DNA of 64,000 nt from Polytrichum commune (taxonomy: Eukaryota > Streptophyta > Polytrichopsida > Polytrichales > Polytrichaceae), in contig OX485804.1 in assembly GCA_950295325.1 (NCBI GenBank), forward strand, positions 9,362,001 to 9,426,000, read 5' to 3'. Shown here piece after piece: positions 1 through 10,296 of the stretch. The position numbers and the translations under genes are program-made. The stretch's first letter is position 1. Every line of letters starts with the position of its first letter. The notes beneath the pieces are model-generated. The model ran no database searches. It saw only the letters and a list, made by a program, of their open reading frames with translations, and was not told the DNA's origin.

Positions 1-1
1 G

Positions 2-259
2 TTATTGTAGAAGATCAAAATCTTGGAGAACCCTTAAAGAAGCTAATGCCGTCTTAGTAGCTTGGGCATAACTGGAGAGTGGGAAGATCATGCTTGATGT
101 ACTTGCGGATGCAGAAGTAAGAACTTTCTCTTTAGGTTCACCAGAGAAGGTCCCTTCTAAATCCACTACAAAGACGCCCTCCGCTTTGTCCGTCTTCACC
201 ACATGAACGGCTAATGAATTGGAAATTGCGCAATCCTTGTATGCGGAAACCAATTCCAC
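2..259 (-). CDS. Partial open frame running off the window edge, unknown
   Basis: The minus-strand frame is open from an ATG at 259 to the left edge (85 codons, no stop), so it may continue outside the window. The product begins MELVSAYKDCAISNSL and has a serine/threonine-rich middle (SASASTSS); I recognise no domain. Two other minus frames follow upstream (269-463 and 318-503) in different phases. Together they could be a decayed coding stretch, or exons whose joints I cannot place. No promoter or splice site decides the start. It could equally be a chance frame. Confidence 0.2.
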   Translation of the reverse strand: MELVSAYKDCAISNSLAVHVVKTDKAEGVFVVDLEGTFSGEPKEKVLTSASASTSSMIFPLSSYAQATKTALASLRVLQDFDLLQ

Positions 260-503
260 TCGAGTCTCCTAGTATTGCTCCACATGACGCAACTCCATCT
301 CTCCAATGCTCATAAGTCTAGAGCACTTCGTACTCCAAATATTGGAGCAGAAGCTCAAACGCATACCAGCTATTAAAATTGATATTGCATTGACGTTTCT
401 CTTGCATCCACGTCCTAAATCGAATATTCCAGTCTTGCAGGGGAATGGTCCATAGTCGACCATAATACTGATATCGGATTTTTTCTCGTGTTTTCTTCCC
501 CAT

Positions 504-1612
504 ATCGTTTAAGGCTCTTATCCAAAGAACGTAAGACCGAATGATAGTTCCTCACGCCGATGTAGGCTAGAAAACCTCGTAGGGTGCTACCACTAGTTCA
601 ATGTCTGAGAAGGCAAATGATCGACCTTTCGATGTCCTTAGAGATGAAAAACAAGGGTTTCGTTGGTCATTATTTTGATCTTACCCCTACGATACCCTAT
701 CACAAACTAATACAAAATAAAATGGGCAATGCTGGCAATGTCTAGCAATATAGCCCGCCACGAAGAAATGTACCACAACAAAATACGGAAAACAATGTAA
801 TGCCAATATTGGATCCTCTTCCCCAAACAATAATTAAGGAAAAATCCAAGTTGACCACACACAACCGGTATTCACTTGCGGCTGGTGGTCAAACATGAGA
901 TACACCTATTGTTGTGGAAAAGAAATGGCATATATGCACATCTCTTATCTCCCACTACAACAAAAAAATTCCCACCTCACATGATGATCTGGAATTTATG
1001 TTTCTAAATACAATTTGACCTTAATAATTATATTATTAAATCGAATGGTAATTCCATGTGCCAACGATGACAATTCCTCGGCAATCCCATACACATACCC
1101 CTAGGTGAATGTCAATGCTCGCCAACTTGACTCTAAAAAATTCAAGTATATGGTTGTTTAAATGCCTTCTCCTTATTTTTCTCTTATGCAAACAAAAATG
1201 AAAACCCCCTTGTATGTCAAGTACCTTTCCCAAGTCGATGTAGAGGAAAAATAAGCCAATCGCAAATTCGCCGCAATTCCACGCCCTCCACATGTTCCTA
1301 GATGATTCCACAAATTATCTTTGTGGTGGCCCACGTCTTCCGGACCCCAAAACCTTAATATCTCATAAGTTGTTTGTGAAGGCCGGTATCGGATCGTGTT
1401 CAAGCCCTTATTTTATTTTTGATTAATGAAAACAACCTTGGCAAAAATGCTCTTGCAAAAATGTATCTTTCATTAACCAAGAATGTGACCTCCAGCCCGT
1501 GAGATTTTTGAATGCCTCCCCCTAATATATGAGTTTATTTTATTTCATTTTCAATCATTTTTTTGTAATCATGAAACTCACATATTTGTTTTTTTTAAAT
1601 AAAAAATAAAAA
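504..1612. other. Intergenic, no supported gene
   Basis: AT-rich sequence. Two overlapping minus-strand frames (1036-1311 and 1173-1403) give products with no recognisable motif and no gene-like composition. No repeat shared with the rest of the window was noticed. Confidence 0.4.
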
Positions 1613-1633
1613 ATGTTGGTGTTTCCCACAGCT

Positions 1634-1760
1634 GCTGCCTGCTAGGCAGCCATGGGGGGGGGGTAAGGCTGGGACCTAGGCCTAGGGGGCTGGGGGTAGG
1701 TTAAGGGCCTAGGGGGTAGCTAGGCCTAAGGGGGGTAGGAGGGAGGAAAGGGTGCCCGGG
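1634..1760. repeat. Small hairpin plus G-rich tract
   Basis: A perfect 7-bp inverted repeat (GCTGCCT / AGGCAGC, 3-base loop) at 1634-1650 runs straight into about 110 bases of G-runs: nine or more G at 1654-1662, then repeated GGCCTAGGGG-like blocks. Four or more closely spaced runs of three or more G fit the general G-quadruplex pattern. The surroundings are AT-rich, so the tract stands out. Function unknown. Confidence 0.6.
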
Positions 1761-1828
1761 CATCCTGCTTGCCGCCGGCCGCCGCAACCCAGAGTTACAG
1801 AACAATTGCTCCCGGAGGGCTCCTCCGT

Positions 1829-1857
1829 ATTTTTTTATTTTATTTTATTTTATTTAA
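1829..1857. repeat. (TTTTA)n low-complexity tract
   Basis: Several consecutive TTTTA-type units follow a short T run. This is a simple sequence repeat. Confidence 0.8.
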
Positions 1858-2475
1858 AATTTCTAATGAATATCTTTCTAAATTGGAATAAAAAAATTTC
1901 TTCACAAGCTCAATGATATAAATTTAAGCTTGCAAGTGAACAAATGCCAAGAAATTCGGTGAACAGTTCAATAATTAATCATCACAATTCACCTTGATGT
2001 GTCGTTCACAAGCAAGAATTCTTCTTCTTCTTGCTCCGCAAATCCGTGGTGTTCTTCACTCTGACACTCCACAACTTCATCACTGTCAGCCATAAACCCC
2101 CACCCTTGTGCGTCGTAGTCCGGGAGGGGGCCCATGACTCACATGTACTTGCTTGATGTCACTCAGCCCTTAGGATTGAGCTTCCGTTACTCCAATGACA
2201 TGAACATTAAGCACACAACTCTTATTCAAGAAAAATGAAGTGTCAAGCATTTCAAAATACTTCACTTCATTTAGTAGTTGCCACACCAATCCATAAGCCT
2301 CTATCCCACAAGAATGAGATTACTAACTAATCAAAACCCTGTCCTAATGGTAGCAAGGCGACACCCTAACATGCAGTTGGTGGCCTCTGCTTGTTCCTTC
2401 AATTCACTAATCTCCTAATCTTCACCCTACCAAATCCCTAATTAGCACTACACACTTAACCCAATACTCCATAGA

Positions 2476-3720
2476 CTAATAGGGCTCGACTTCAATTTTG
2501 CATTGATCTGACTCGCCCTCCGCTGACCAAGCTCCCTCCCCTGCCTTCAACAATAACCATAGCTGCACATCTTTGGCAGCTAACGACTCGACTTCAATTT
2601 CCTCCAGTACCAATGTGGGTTTGTAGTTGCCTACACTCAATGAGGAAGCTTCTGTGCCACCCCAGATTCCCACTTCGGAGCTGCAGCCAAGGCCAATGTT
2701 AAAACCTCGCTGCATTAGTCCTTGTGGTTCCGATTCTGAGAAGTCTCTCAGCTGCTTCGAAATCCTAGGAACCGACACCTTGTCAGCATTGACCTCAGGC
2801 CTTGTGAGCCCCAATCAATCTCATAACTCAAGCCAGTTGTTTCCACTTTGACCCTGTTGATGCCAGCTCCAAGGTTGTTGTCTCCCTGTGAGCTGAACCT
2901 CCACCCCCTCTCCTCAATTGTGAATTAGCCATGTCTGACACCTCACCTGAACTCAAACTGCCACTCTTCCAACACTTCGCAGGGGAAAGCTTAAGGATCT
3001 GTTCAATCAACACAACACCAAAATTCTCGCACAGCCGTTCAATTCGATTATGGCTCCCAGTCAATTGCTCACACCGGCAGGCTTTCCAATTCGAGCAGGG
3101 AAATCTACTTGCAAGTGCCCAAGTGACGAAGTTGCCTCACCGACTTTTACTGATGACAACATTGCCTAGCTACATTAAGTGATATCACTCTGATGCAATT
3201 AGCGCTTCTCTGTGCGGTCACAACCATAGCTGCAGCCTCCTCTGCAATTCACACCCTAGTCGCATTCTGCAACCAACTGGCAGTCGACTCTGTGACCGCC
3301 CCTTGTGTGTAGATAGAGTTATGTGCAATTCCCTCGCCGCACACCAAAATTCCTGCTCCTCTGCAATCTGGAGCAAATGCTCCGCCTTCCGAACCCCTCC
3401 AGAGGTTGCTTGTTTGAGTAGCTTCTCCGGTTCCTCCGACTGTTACCCCTCGCAGGACTTTGAACTTTTATGAATCATGTGCATTCAAAGCTGCAAACTT
3501 GCAGCTGCAACGACTTAACTCCCACCATTCCCACTCGCACCAACGCAACCTTTCACCTCACCTCCCTGTGACATCGCCAGTCACCCTCTATCCAGCACAC
3601 ACATCCCAGCGCTCTCCCAACATAAAAAACATCAAATAGGAGCCCATCTTCTCCACCGCAACAAGGCTCTGCCCCTGTTTTTTCCTCCGCGCTCTCAAGG
3701 TGAGAGAGAGTTTGTTTTTT
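2476..3720 (-). other. Decayed coding-like segment, minus strand
   Basis: This stretch has higher GC than its flanks and two minus-strand frames in succession: 2828-3064 (78 codons) and 2476-2814 (112 codons, starting MGLTRPEVNADKVS). The second is rich in E, S, L and G. I see no zinc knuckle, protease, RT or integrase motif. By position and style it could be the gag-like part of a worn retroelement or a broken host gene; nothing in the sequence decides. I found no matching LTR pair. Confidence 0.2.
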
Positions 3721-4039
3721 TGAAGACAGTTACCTCAACCGCCCCCGTCCGAGTCCCTGGATCCAAAATTAATGCAATGGTCCCTTGCCTAATTCGAACA
3801 ATCTCCAAGCCCATTCTAGTTGAATAAAAACCCAGATTCAGAAGGCCTAAGCTCTAAGGCCTAAGGACCCCCCTAACTAACTCCTAAGAAAATCCCTTAC
3901 TCATCCTTCTACCCTACAAACACTAAAGCACTAACATCCTATCTTTAATTCTAATTCTAATACAACTCAAAGCCTCCACACTTTTTATGTTTTGAATAAT
4001 TGATGAAAAATCAAAGCCTAAGTTTTAATGGACTTTTTA

Positions 4040-4385
4040 GCTTAAGAACACATGTGGGCACAGAATTTGGGCTCACAATCACTCTTTGTCCTCATGCCCC
4101 TCCTTACGTGTCATATATCAAGAATGAAGAAGAAAAAAAATAAAAATGAAGGATTCTTGCCAAGTGAGAAGGAAGAGAATCAAACCCATGTAAGAGTTAT
4201 AATTCTCTCTTCAAATGCACACAATAAGTCAAGTTATCTCTCATTCCACCACGGGAGAATCCAAGAGTGTAAGTAGGGGAAAAAAAAAGCTCAAAATTTA
4301 TTGCAAAAACATATAATCTTCACCTCATACAAACTCTCTCCACACACTGTGAGCCCAAAAGCATGTGCCCACAGGTGTTTTAAGT
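4040..4385. mobile_element. MITE-like element with about 38-bp terminal inverted repeats
   Basis: The left arm at 4040-4077 (starting GCTTAAGAACACATGTGGGC) is the imperfect reverse complement of 4349-4385, which contains TGTGAGCCCAAAAGCATGTG. The inside is about 270 bp of A-rich DNA with no convincing gene. Length and structure fit a non-autonomous DNA transposon. I could not read a clear TSD, so the superfamily is open. Confidence 0.65.
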
Positions 4386-4549
4386 TAGAATTGATTAAGG
4401 TTTGAGTTAGGATTTATTATTACTTTATCAAAACATTAAAAAAATGAAAATTTGGATTGGATTAGATTAAGGTTGAACAAAAGGGCTAGGCTTTGATAAT
4501 GGTAGGAGTTGTGTAATCAATGGGGAAGTTAATAAAGAGGGGGAGGGCT

Positions 4550-5660
4550 AAGGTGTTGAGGTCCCCACCCGCACTCCGGGTTGTATTTGGCTTAAGTAGG
4601 ATGGGTAGGTGACCATTCAAGGACGGGGGCACTGTCGGCCCTAGAAAAATCCAGTTCCAGGGACCTTGAGACGGTTAGGAGGGTGCGGCCAGAAAAATGC
4701 TCTCTCTCTCGGAAAAACAAGGTTGTTGAGCTCCAGGGGTGAAGCCTCTGCCGAAACGGGGAAAACGATTGCTGGTCAAGGCCAAGGGAGGCGCGGCCAA
4801 ATTGACTGACCTCGGAGCTGGGTAAGGAGGGAGATCAGGCTCCCTCTCGGGAAGAAAGCAGGCCGCACAACATTCGGCCAGGGCAGAGTCCTGGTGTATT
4901 TTCGCACCTTGTGACCTGAAGCTCCGAAGGCCCTGAAGATACAAGGAAAAATCCAGCCAGGAGCGGGTACTGGGGTTAGAGTGGTAAGGAGGCAGCCACA
5001 TTGCGGTGGCAGGGGAGGAATCGGATTAAGTCTGCAGCCGCAGCACCAATATTACACATGAGAAGCGACATTGATCAAGAATCTAGAGGAGGGAACGGAT
5101 GCACTCCCTGGGAAAGATTTAAGGCAGTGTATCTAGACTGAAAAATTGGTTTGGAGGGATGAGGGTGGCAGTCAATCCAACTAGTTCGAAGGTTTCGGGA
5201 CCAGGGGGGAATGTTCAGGCAAGCCAGAGAAGGTGATGGTCGGGATGCAAAGTGTGGGAGTCCACCAGAGTGCCAAGTGCAACAGGCTTGATGAGGGAAG
5301 GTCACGAGGACAGGCAGGTGGAGTTCTTGGTGCGGAGGACTTACTGTGACGGGCATTGATGGGCGTGCCTTGAGGAGAACAACGCAAATTACCGGGACCG
5401 GGGCAGCTACTGAGAGCCTGGAAGGGAGGTCTATCAGAAGAACCATTGATTATGTAACCGGGGGTGGAAGGAGTTTGGGTAGAAAGAAAGGTATTAGGGG
5501 GTTGGGGATAGAAATTAGGTTAGTAAGTCTTAGTTAGTGTAGGTGTGGTGTGGTGATCCGAGGGTGGGGATATCCACATTACATGTCTTAGGGAAACATT
5601 GTGCTGAGGAGGTGCAAGGTGCAATGTATTACATCAATACTATTGGCCTTGTACTACTTG
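4550..5660. other. GC-rich anonymous segment with a 5S-rRNA-like stretch
   Basis: About 1.1 kb of markedly higher GC than its flanks, with short frames on both strands that show no recognised domain. At 4571-4614 the order CACTCCG, then GGCTTAAGTAGGATGGGT, then GGTGACC resembles the internal-promoter half of plant 5S rRNA in compressed form. A 5S-containing short LTR element (as in Cassandra TRIMs) would explain this, but I did not find a second LTR. Gene content is not supported. Confidence 0.3.
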
Positions 5661-5960
5661 AATAAAGATTGTGTATTGGATTTCACACGCATTGGAGTTT
5701 CATAGGCTGAGCCATTGGCCAAATGGGATGGGAAGTACATGTGAGCTACAGGCCTCCCCCCAGGACTATGACGCAAAGGGGTGGGGGTTAGAGTCTCACA
5801 CACACTCACTCAAAAGGCTTGACTTGGCAAGAATGCCAAGCCAAGAAGGAGGCTCCTCACTTAAAAGCATCTCTCCAACTTCTAAGATTCATTCATCCAA
5901 ATCTAAGTGGATGAAACCTCACGGATAAGGTGTGGCCGCCAACGCCACATACCGTGACAG

Positions 5961-6127
5961 GAGGCATTTATCACATTAAATTGAAAAACTTAGTATAAAT
6001 ACCTAAGTTCATTTTCTAGGATGTCATTAATACGTATGCATTTGTTTTTCTTTACAAACCTCTTGTATATAGGAGGTTTAATTCATAGTGACCCATGCAA
6101 GTCATTTAGGTTTCCAATAAAAAGTCC
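5961..6127 (+). repeat. Dispersed repeat, copy 1 of a pair
   Basis: It begins GAGGCATTTATCACATTAAA and ends in ATGTCATTTAGG-type sequence. It matches 63391-63540 in the same orientation along its whole length with scattered changes and small indels. No coding frame; it is probably a fragment of an abundant element. Confidence 0.75.
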
Positions 6128-6776
6128 ACCACATGAGCTGCTAGAATAACAACTACGTAAGATTTATGGACAACATAGGGTTATATGAGTTGAGATTGAT
6201 GGTGGCACATATTGACAAAATGGCCAAACCAAAGCAAAACCTATTGAGTTAAAATCAGCCTTAAGGTCCTTCCACACCTGCGGTGGTAGGCCATGTTAGC
6301 ATGCCAAAATTTATAGTAAATTTATTCTGTATTCACATTACAAGTGGTATGAAACACTATGCAGACATGGAATCCGAGTTGGACAAGCGATGGTTGCAAT
6401 ATAAAATGTGTAACTCCGCAGTTAACGCAATTTCAGAGATTTTTATTAAATCTTCAAAATTCCTAGATTTAAGAGAAATCAGCGAGGTGTTACGTAAAGC
6501 ACCTCCTTCCCCCCCCCGTTACATCATTTGGGCGCAAAAGTGACCTCGCACTTGCTTCTGTTTTTGGACTGCTCTATTGTTTCTTGTTCTTGCTTAAAAA
6601 AAAGTAGCTCCAGTGTTCTTGAACCTTTGCAAATTGAATCTTTCTACTCACTAGTATGTGATTTTTCTGTTGCTACTCCTGTGAATCTTTGTTTCTTGCG
6701 GCTTTATTGCTACAACAAAAAAATCATTACAACAAATTTTCTATCCTAAAAGAGAGTTTGCTTTGCACAAATCTCA

Positions 6777-6953
6777 ATGGACTATGATAGTGATTCATTG
6801 ACGGATTCCAACGCTCGCCGATACGATGACAATCCTTCCGTTGCTGAATCTCTTGCTCGTGAAGCCAGTGCCGCACTTTTTGGAGCATATGCTGCAAACA
6901 CCAATGACGGTACGATTGCAAGTCCATTTCCATTGTTGTTTCAAGTTTCATGA
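6777..6953 (+). CDS. Short frame, possible first exon of an unknown gene
   Basis: An ATG at 6777 opens a 58-codon frame starting MDYDSDSLTDSNARRYDDNP, followed by an alanine-rich helix-like stretch (REASAALFGAYAA). Its composition is more protein-like than other short frames nearby. A possible GT donor lies at 6910, which would end exon 1 inside TNDG; otherwise the frame stops at 6951-6953. The pyrimidine-rich leader 6540-6660 would suit a plant 5' UTR. No matching second exon was found before the minus-strand SR45-like locus begins at about 7,290, so this may be an orphan or truncated first exon. Function unknown. Confidence 0.35.
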   Translation: MDYDSDSLTDSNARRYDDNPSVAESLAREASAALFGAYAANTNDGTIASPFPLLFQVS

Positions 6954-7290
6954 CGAATATAAATAAATTGATCAAAGAAATTAAACAAGTTCTTGAATTA
7001 ATACTTTTTGGTTTAAGTAATATCTCTTGTTGTCAATTCTTTGCTTCAGTTTTGGAAGACTCTTCTCTAAAGAAATAGTTCTTGAAATCTTGACACTATG
7101 CAGACCTTGCTAGACAATCCATCACAACACACCAAAGAGTAAGACCTGAAAAAGTTTGCCTGGAAACAAGAATACATGTTCCATAAAGCAGGAAAAGAAT
7201 GAATAGAGCTAGCATGAATAGGATGAATAATAACTGATCATACAGCAGCTACAGTACACAATCTCCAGCCACATGTATTTTAAGTGAGCC

Positions 7291-8496
7291 TATGAAGTTA
7301 GGAGAGGCACCCCCAAACTCGAAGGTAACCTCAAGAGACTGCAATAAGCAAAATAGCTCAGCCTTTCCACTCAGTTTAAGGATTTACCCCATCCATATGC
7401 TGCAAGGCCTTCTCAGCATCTGTCCTTGTCTTGAACTCCACATAGCCGAATCCCTTGGGCAGATTAACCTGTAAGGTGAAGCATTGAGTTCATTCCCGTT
7501 CCATATATATTTTATGATGCCATAAAGTAACAAACAAAATTACAGACAGCAGGACTCCATGGAAGAAGGTTAAATACATACAGTGCGATCCATAGCTAGC
7601 TCCACATTTACAAACTTCACCATAGTTGCCTGAATCATAGCAAACAGACAAAGTTCAGTACATTCACATAAAAGATTAATATCATGAACCTAAGCTATTT
7701 TCAAATTGTAATTACATAGAAGTTCTGCACTATGAAAACACTAAAAACCATGAACTACTCAGTATTATTTGGTGCAGTCAATGAGAAAATTCCAAAGTGC
7801 AAGCATACCAAAGATCTCTTTCAGGTGTGCCTCGTTTACATTGCGAGTGAGGCACCCAACATGCAACACAGTGGATTCTGGGGTTGGAGTTCGCAATTTT
7901 TTGTAGTTGAATAATGATAAAGCACAAAACAAAGAGTCAGAATATCCTGATTGATCCTATTTAAGCAATTCTGTAGAAAATGTTTTGCTAATACTGGTAG
8001 TGCATCTAACTAGGCTCCTATTTCTCATCCTAAATTTCAAAAAGAGCACATGTAAGCATATTCACATTTATCAACACACAACAATGCTTTCAGACAGTGG
8101 CTGGCCAAACACTTACTTGACAGGTGAAAATTTCTTAGGTGGGGGTGATGAAGATATGGGTTTCTTTGCACCTGACGCATCACTGCACGCCACAACAAGG
8201 AGAGGTGAACGATTTTCCCAATAATACACTGAGTTCAAATTGTGTATCCTCTAAAGAAAACCAATCTAATATATCCTGAGTACCAATCTTTCTCTCTTCA
8301 ATTCAACAGCAATCATGCTCGAGCTGAAATAAAAAAACAACATTTCAGGGATATGTAAAACAAAATACCTTATTTTGGCAGGAGGACTGCAACTTCTAGA
8401 AGTCTCACTCCCAGAAGATGAGGATGATCGTGACCTTGATCTTGAGCGTGATGCTGAAGATGAGCCTGTTTACGAAGATGAGCCAGTAGTGAAACC
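7291..8496 (-). pseudogene. SR45/RNPS1-like splicing-factor pseudogene (RS domain plus RRM)
   Basis: Minus-strand exons can be followed by phase. 8496-8369 is an Arg/Ser-rich segment (ASRSRSRSRSSSSSGSE). 8182-8117 encodes SDASGAKKPISSSPPPKK. 7891-7809 encodes RRM beta1/alpha1 (VLHVGCLTRNVNEAHLKEIF). 7629-7582 encodes the next RRM strand (NVELAMDRT). 7468-7388 encodes RNP1 and helix 2 (GFGYVEFKTRTDAEKALQHM). A possible last piece is 7338-7291. RNPS1/SR45 proteins bind RNA in the exon-junction complex and promote splicing in the nucleus; this RRM is typical. Three lesions argue against function: an in-frame TAA in the RS exon (8470-8472), a one-base excess in an A run at 7612-7614 (frameshift in the RRM), and CG instead of AG before the RRM exon (7892-7893). 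The other introns have good GT-AG ends. Assembly error is possible but would have to occur three times. Confidence 0.8.
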
Positions 8497-8618
8497 CTTA
8501 TTGAAACGCCAGAGAAGGACAATAACACCAGGTAACATCATTCATCAACGATAATAATGCAAGAAACCCAAATGCAAGTCTCTTAATCTTCTTGTACTGT
8601 CCGTCACAAACTGCTCAC

Positions 8619-9036
8619 ATCATTTTGGTCGATGAACACCTTCATACCGGAAAGGCTGGGCGCCATTCTCGCAAGGTCCTCTGCAACTACCTTACATTTA
8701 GGTCACAAGACAGGAATTGACAGAAAAGGAAAAGGAAACACACACACTCAACATTGTGCATGACGTATGGGTAGAAGTGGAGACGATGGCATCAAATCGT
8801 CATCACATTTGACACATTCAAACCCAGGATGCAAACCCGATAAAATCTATCCCTAGAGAACTTGCACTCTGAAGGCAAGAACGGGAGAAGTTCATAATTT
8901 TTTCAACCGAAGGGTGCGTAAATCTTCCCTACACAAGTCAACACCTTGGGTGGGTTGTCTGCTGAAAGTTTCACAAGTGCACCAATTGCTGCACGCTGCT
9001 CCTTCTCCACTCCAGCCCTGATTGCTCCCTTTTTCC
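8619..9036 (-). pseudogene. Two further exon-like segments upstream of the SR45-like locus
   Basis: 8945-9036 is bounded by a pyrimidine-rich AG acceptor and a GTGTTG donor-like site. It reads GKKGAIRAGVEKEQRAAIGA then LVKLSADNPPK, which has the feel of an armadillo/HEAT helix pair. 8619-8680 lies between TTGCAG and GTGAGC and reads DLARMAPSLSGMKVFIDQND. Their phases do not join directly (0 out, 2 in), so either an exon is missing or they come from different genes. SR45 itself has no such segment, so this is not simply its N-terminus. Homology is unproven. Confidence 0.35.
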
Positions 9037-9116
9037 CTGAAATAGAAGAACCATAGATCTGGTTATAGATCGTATTGCACGCGAAAGAGACAAAAGACGA
9101 CGGGAACATGGCAGAT

Positions 9117-9320
9117 CTACTTGCAGCACAGCACCTTCGGATCTTTCCGGGGAACGCAGCTTCCTCCTCGATTCATCCTTGAATTGGAGCGCAACTTCCT
9201 CTTCGATTCATCCTTGGAGCGACGTGCAGTGTTGCGGCGGTGAATGAAATCAATGTGGGCTTCTGTAACGTGAAGTGGATGAGTGTTTAGGGTTTGGAGA
9301 GATCTGTGTTTCCTTCTCAT
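9117..9320 (-). other. Leader-like GC-rich segment with a short direct duplication
   Basis: A minus frame of 67 codons (MRRKHRSLQTLNTHP...) is basic and without a domain. A sequence close to CTTCCTCYTCGATTCATCCT occurs twice, about 36 bases apart (near 9160 and 9196), so part of the frame is a local duplication. The position, upstream of exon-like segments, suits a 5' UTR or promoter of the decayed locus. It is unlikely to be a real protein. Confidence 0.3.
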
Positions 9321-9822
9321 AAACTCATCAGAGAGGAAAAGAAACCTTAAAGGACCGCGAAGGCACGATATTCAAACATCGGTGTGGTGCAAGACATCGC
9401 TTTTCTGATGTGAAAGGCCGTTACGCGATCATGAGGTGTTACACAGATATAGGGCAGATACGGCCATAGGTGTGTACAGACAATATATATCATCGGTGTT
9501 TCGTATCATACAAAATCCGTAATATCTCGTATTCTTGTCCACCGTGTGAACGAATATGGTTTTTTAGTCAACAGCAAATGTTTGAAGATAACATTTGTCT
9601 GCTACCTTCGTTAGGTGTGGAAGGACCTTTATGGATAGAATTAATGTTAGATCCCAGAAGAACATCACATTAGAGCATGCTACAATCTTCCATACATCAA
9701 CATTGTTGCATGGTCAAATCTTCTGATGCATTGAAGTGAAAGTCTAGGCCCATTGTTCATCACTGAAAAGCATCTGAATACAAAATTACAGTTGCCATTA
9801 AGCAATTATAGCCTATGTACTC

Positions 9823-10296
9823 GTCCACTTCACACACGAGCCAAGAGCCATGACCATGAAATTGTGAGAGCCCAAAAGAAAGTGCCCCAAGGCCGTCCCA
9901 ACACACCTCCAAAATCATGTAGTGTGAAGTCATATGTGAGCAAGCCCTCAACCGAATGCTCTTTCAATGAGTTTTTATTCATGCAGACCCTCACACATGA
10001 TAAGAGTAGAATAAATCAATGGTTATGAATGTTCGGAATGCCATGGCCTCCCGGTTTTGTGTTAGGCTTACCTTCAAGAGGTGGTTTTTGAAAATAGTCC
10101 AAGTGACCATGAAGCACGATCCATTCGATGCCATGTAGGAATCCATGTAGACTTTACATCCATCTTGCATTCACATACTTCGTTGGTCCCTCAAGCGTAG
10201 TGTGAAGCGAACTTGGACCGGCTCCGCCTTTTCCACCAATGAGAGTGCTTGAAGTGTAATAGTCACGGGCTCTCAGTCTAGTGTGTGAAGTGGCCC
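9823..10296 (+). mobile_element. Family A TIR element, copy 1 (split by a hAT insertion at its right edge)
   Basis: The left terminus CCACTTCACACACGAG (9825-9840) mirrors the right terminus GTGTGTGAAGTGGCCC (10281-10296). The body matches 24597-25083 in reverse orientation, including CGGAATGCCATGG and ACTTGGACCGGCTCCG blocks. A frame at 9753-10028 is not conserved as protein. It is a non-autonomous DNA element of about 475 bp. Confidence 0.75.

Noticed and set aside
2627-3182. Plus-strand frames over the 2.5-3.2 kb segment
   Set aside because: The minus-strand frames over the same bases are longer and more protein-like; the plus frames are probably shadows.
1614-3990. Complete LTR retrotransposon in minus orientation
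   Set aside because: No matching LTR pair, primer-binding site, RT or integrase motif could be seen.
5745-5800. SINE or tRNA-like sequence with a B-box-like GGTTAGAGTCTC
   Set aside because: No convincing A box or cloverleaf, no poly-A tail and no second copy found.
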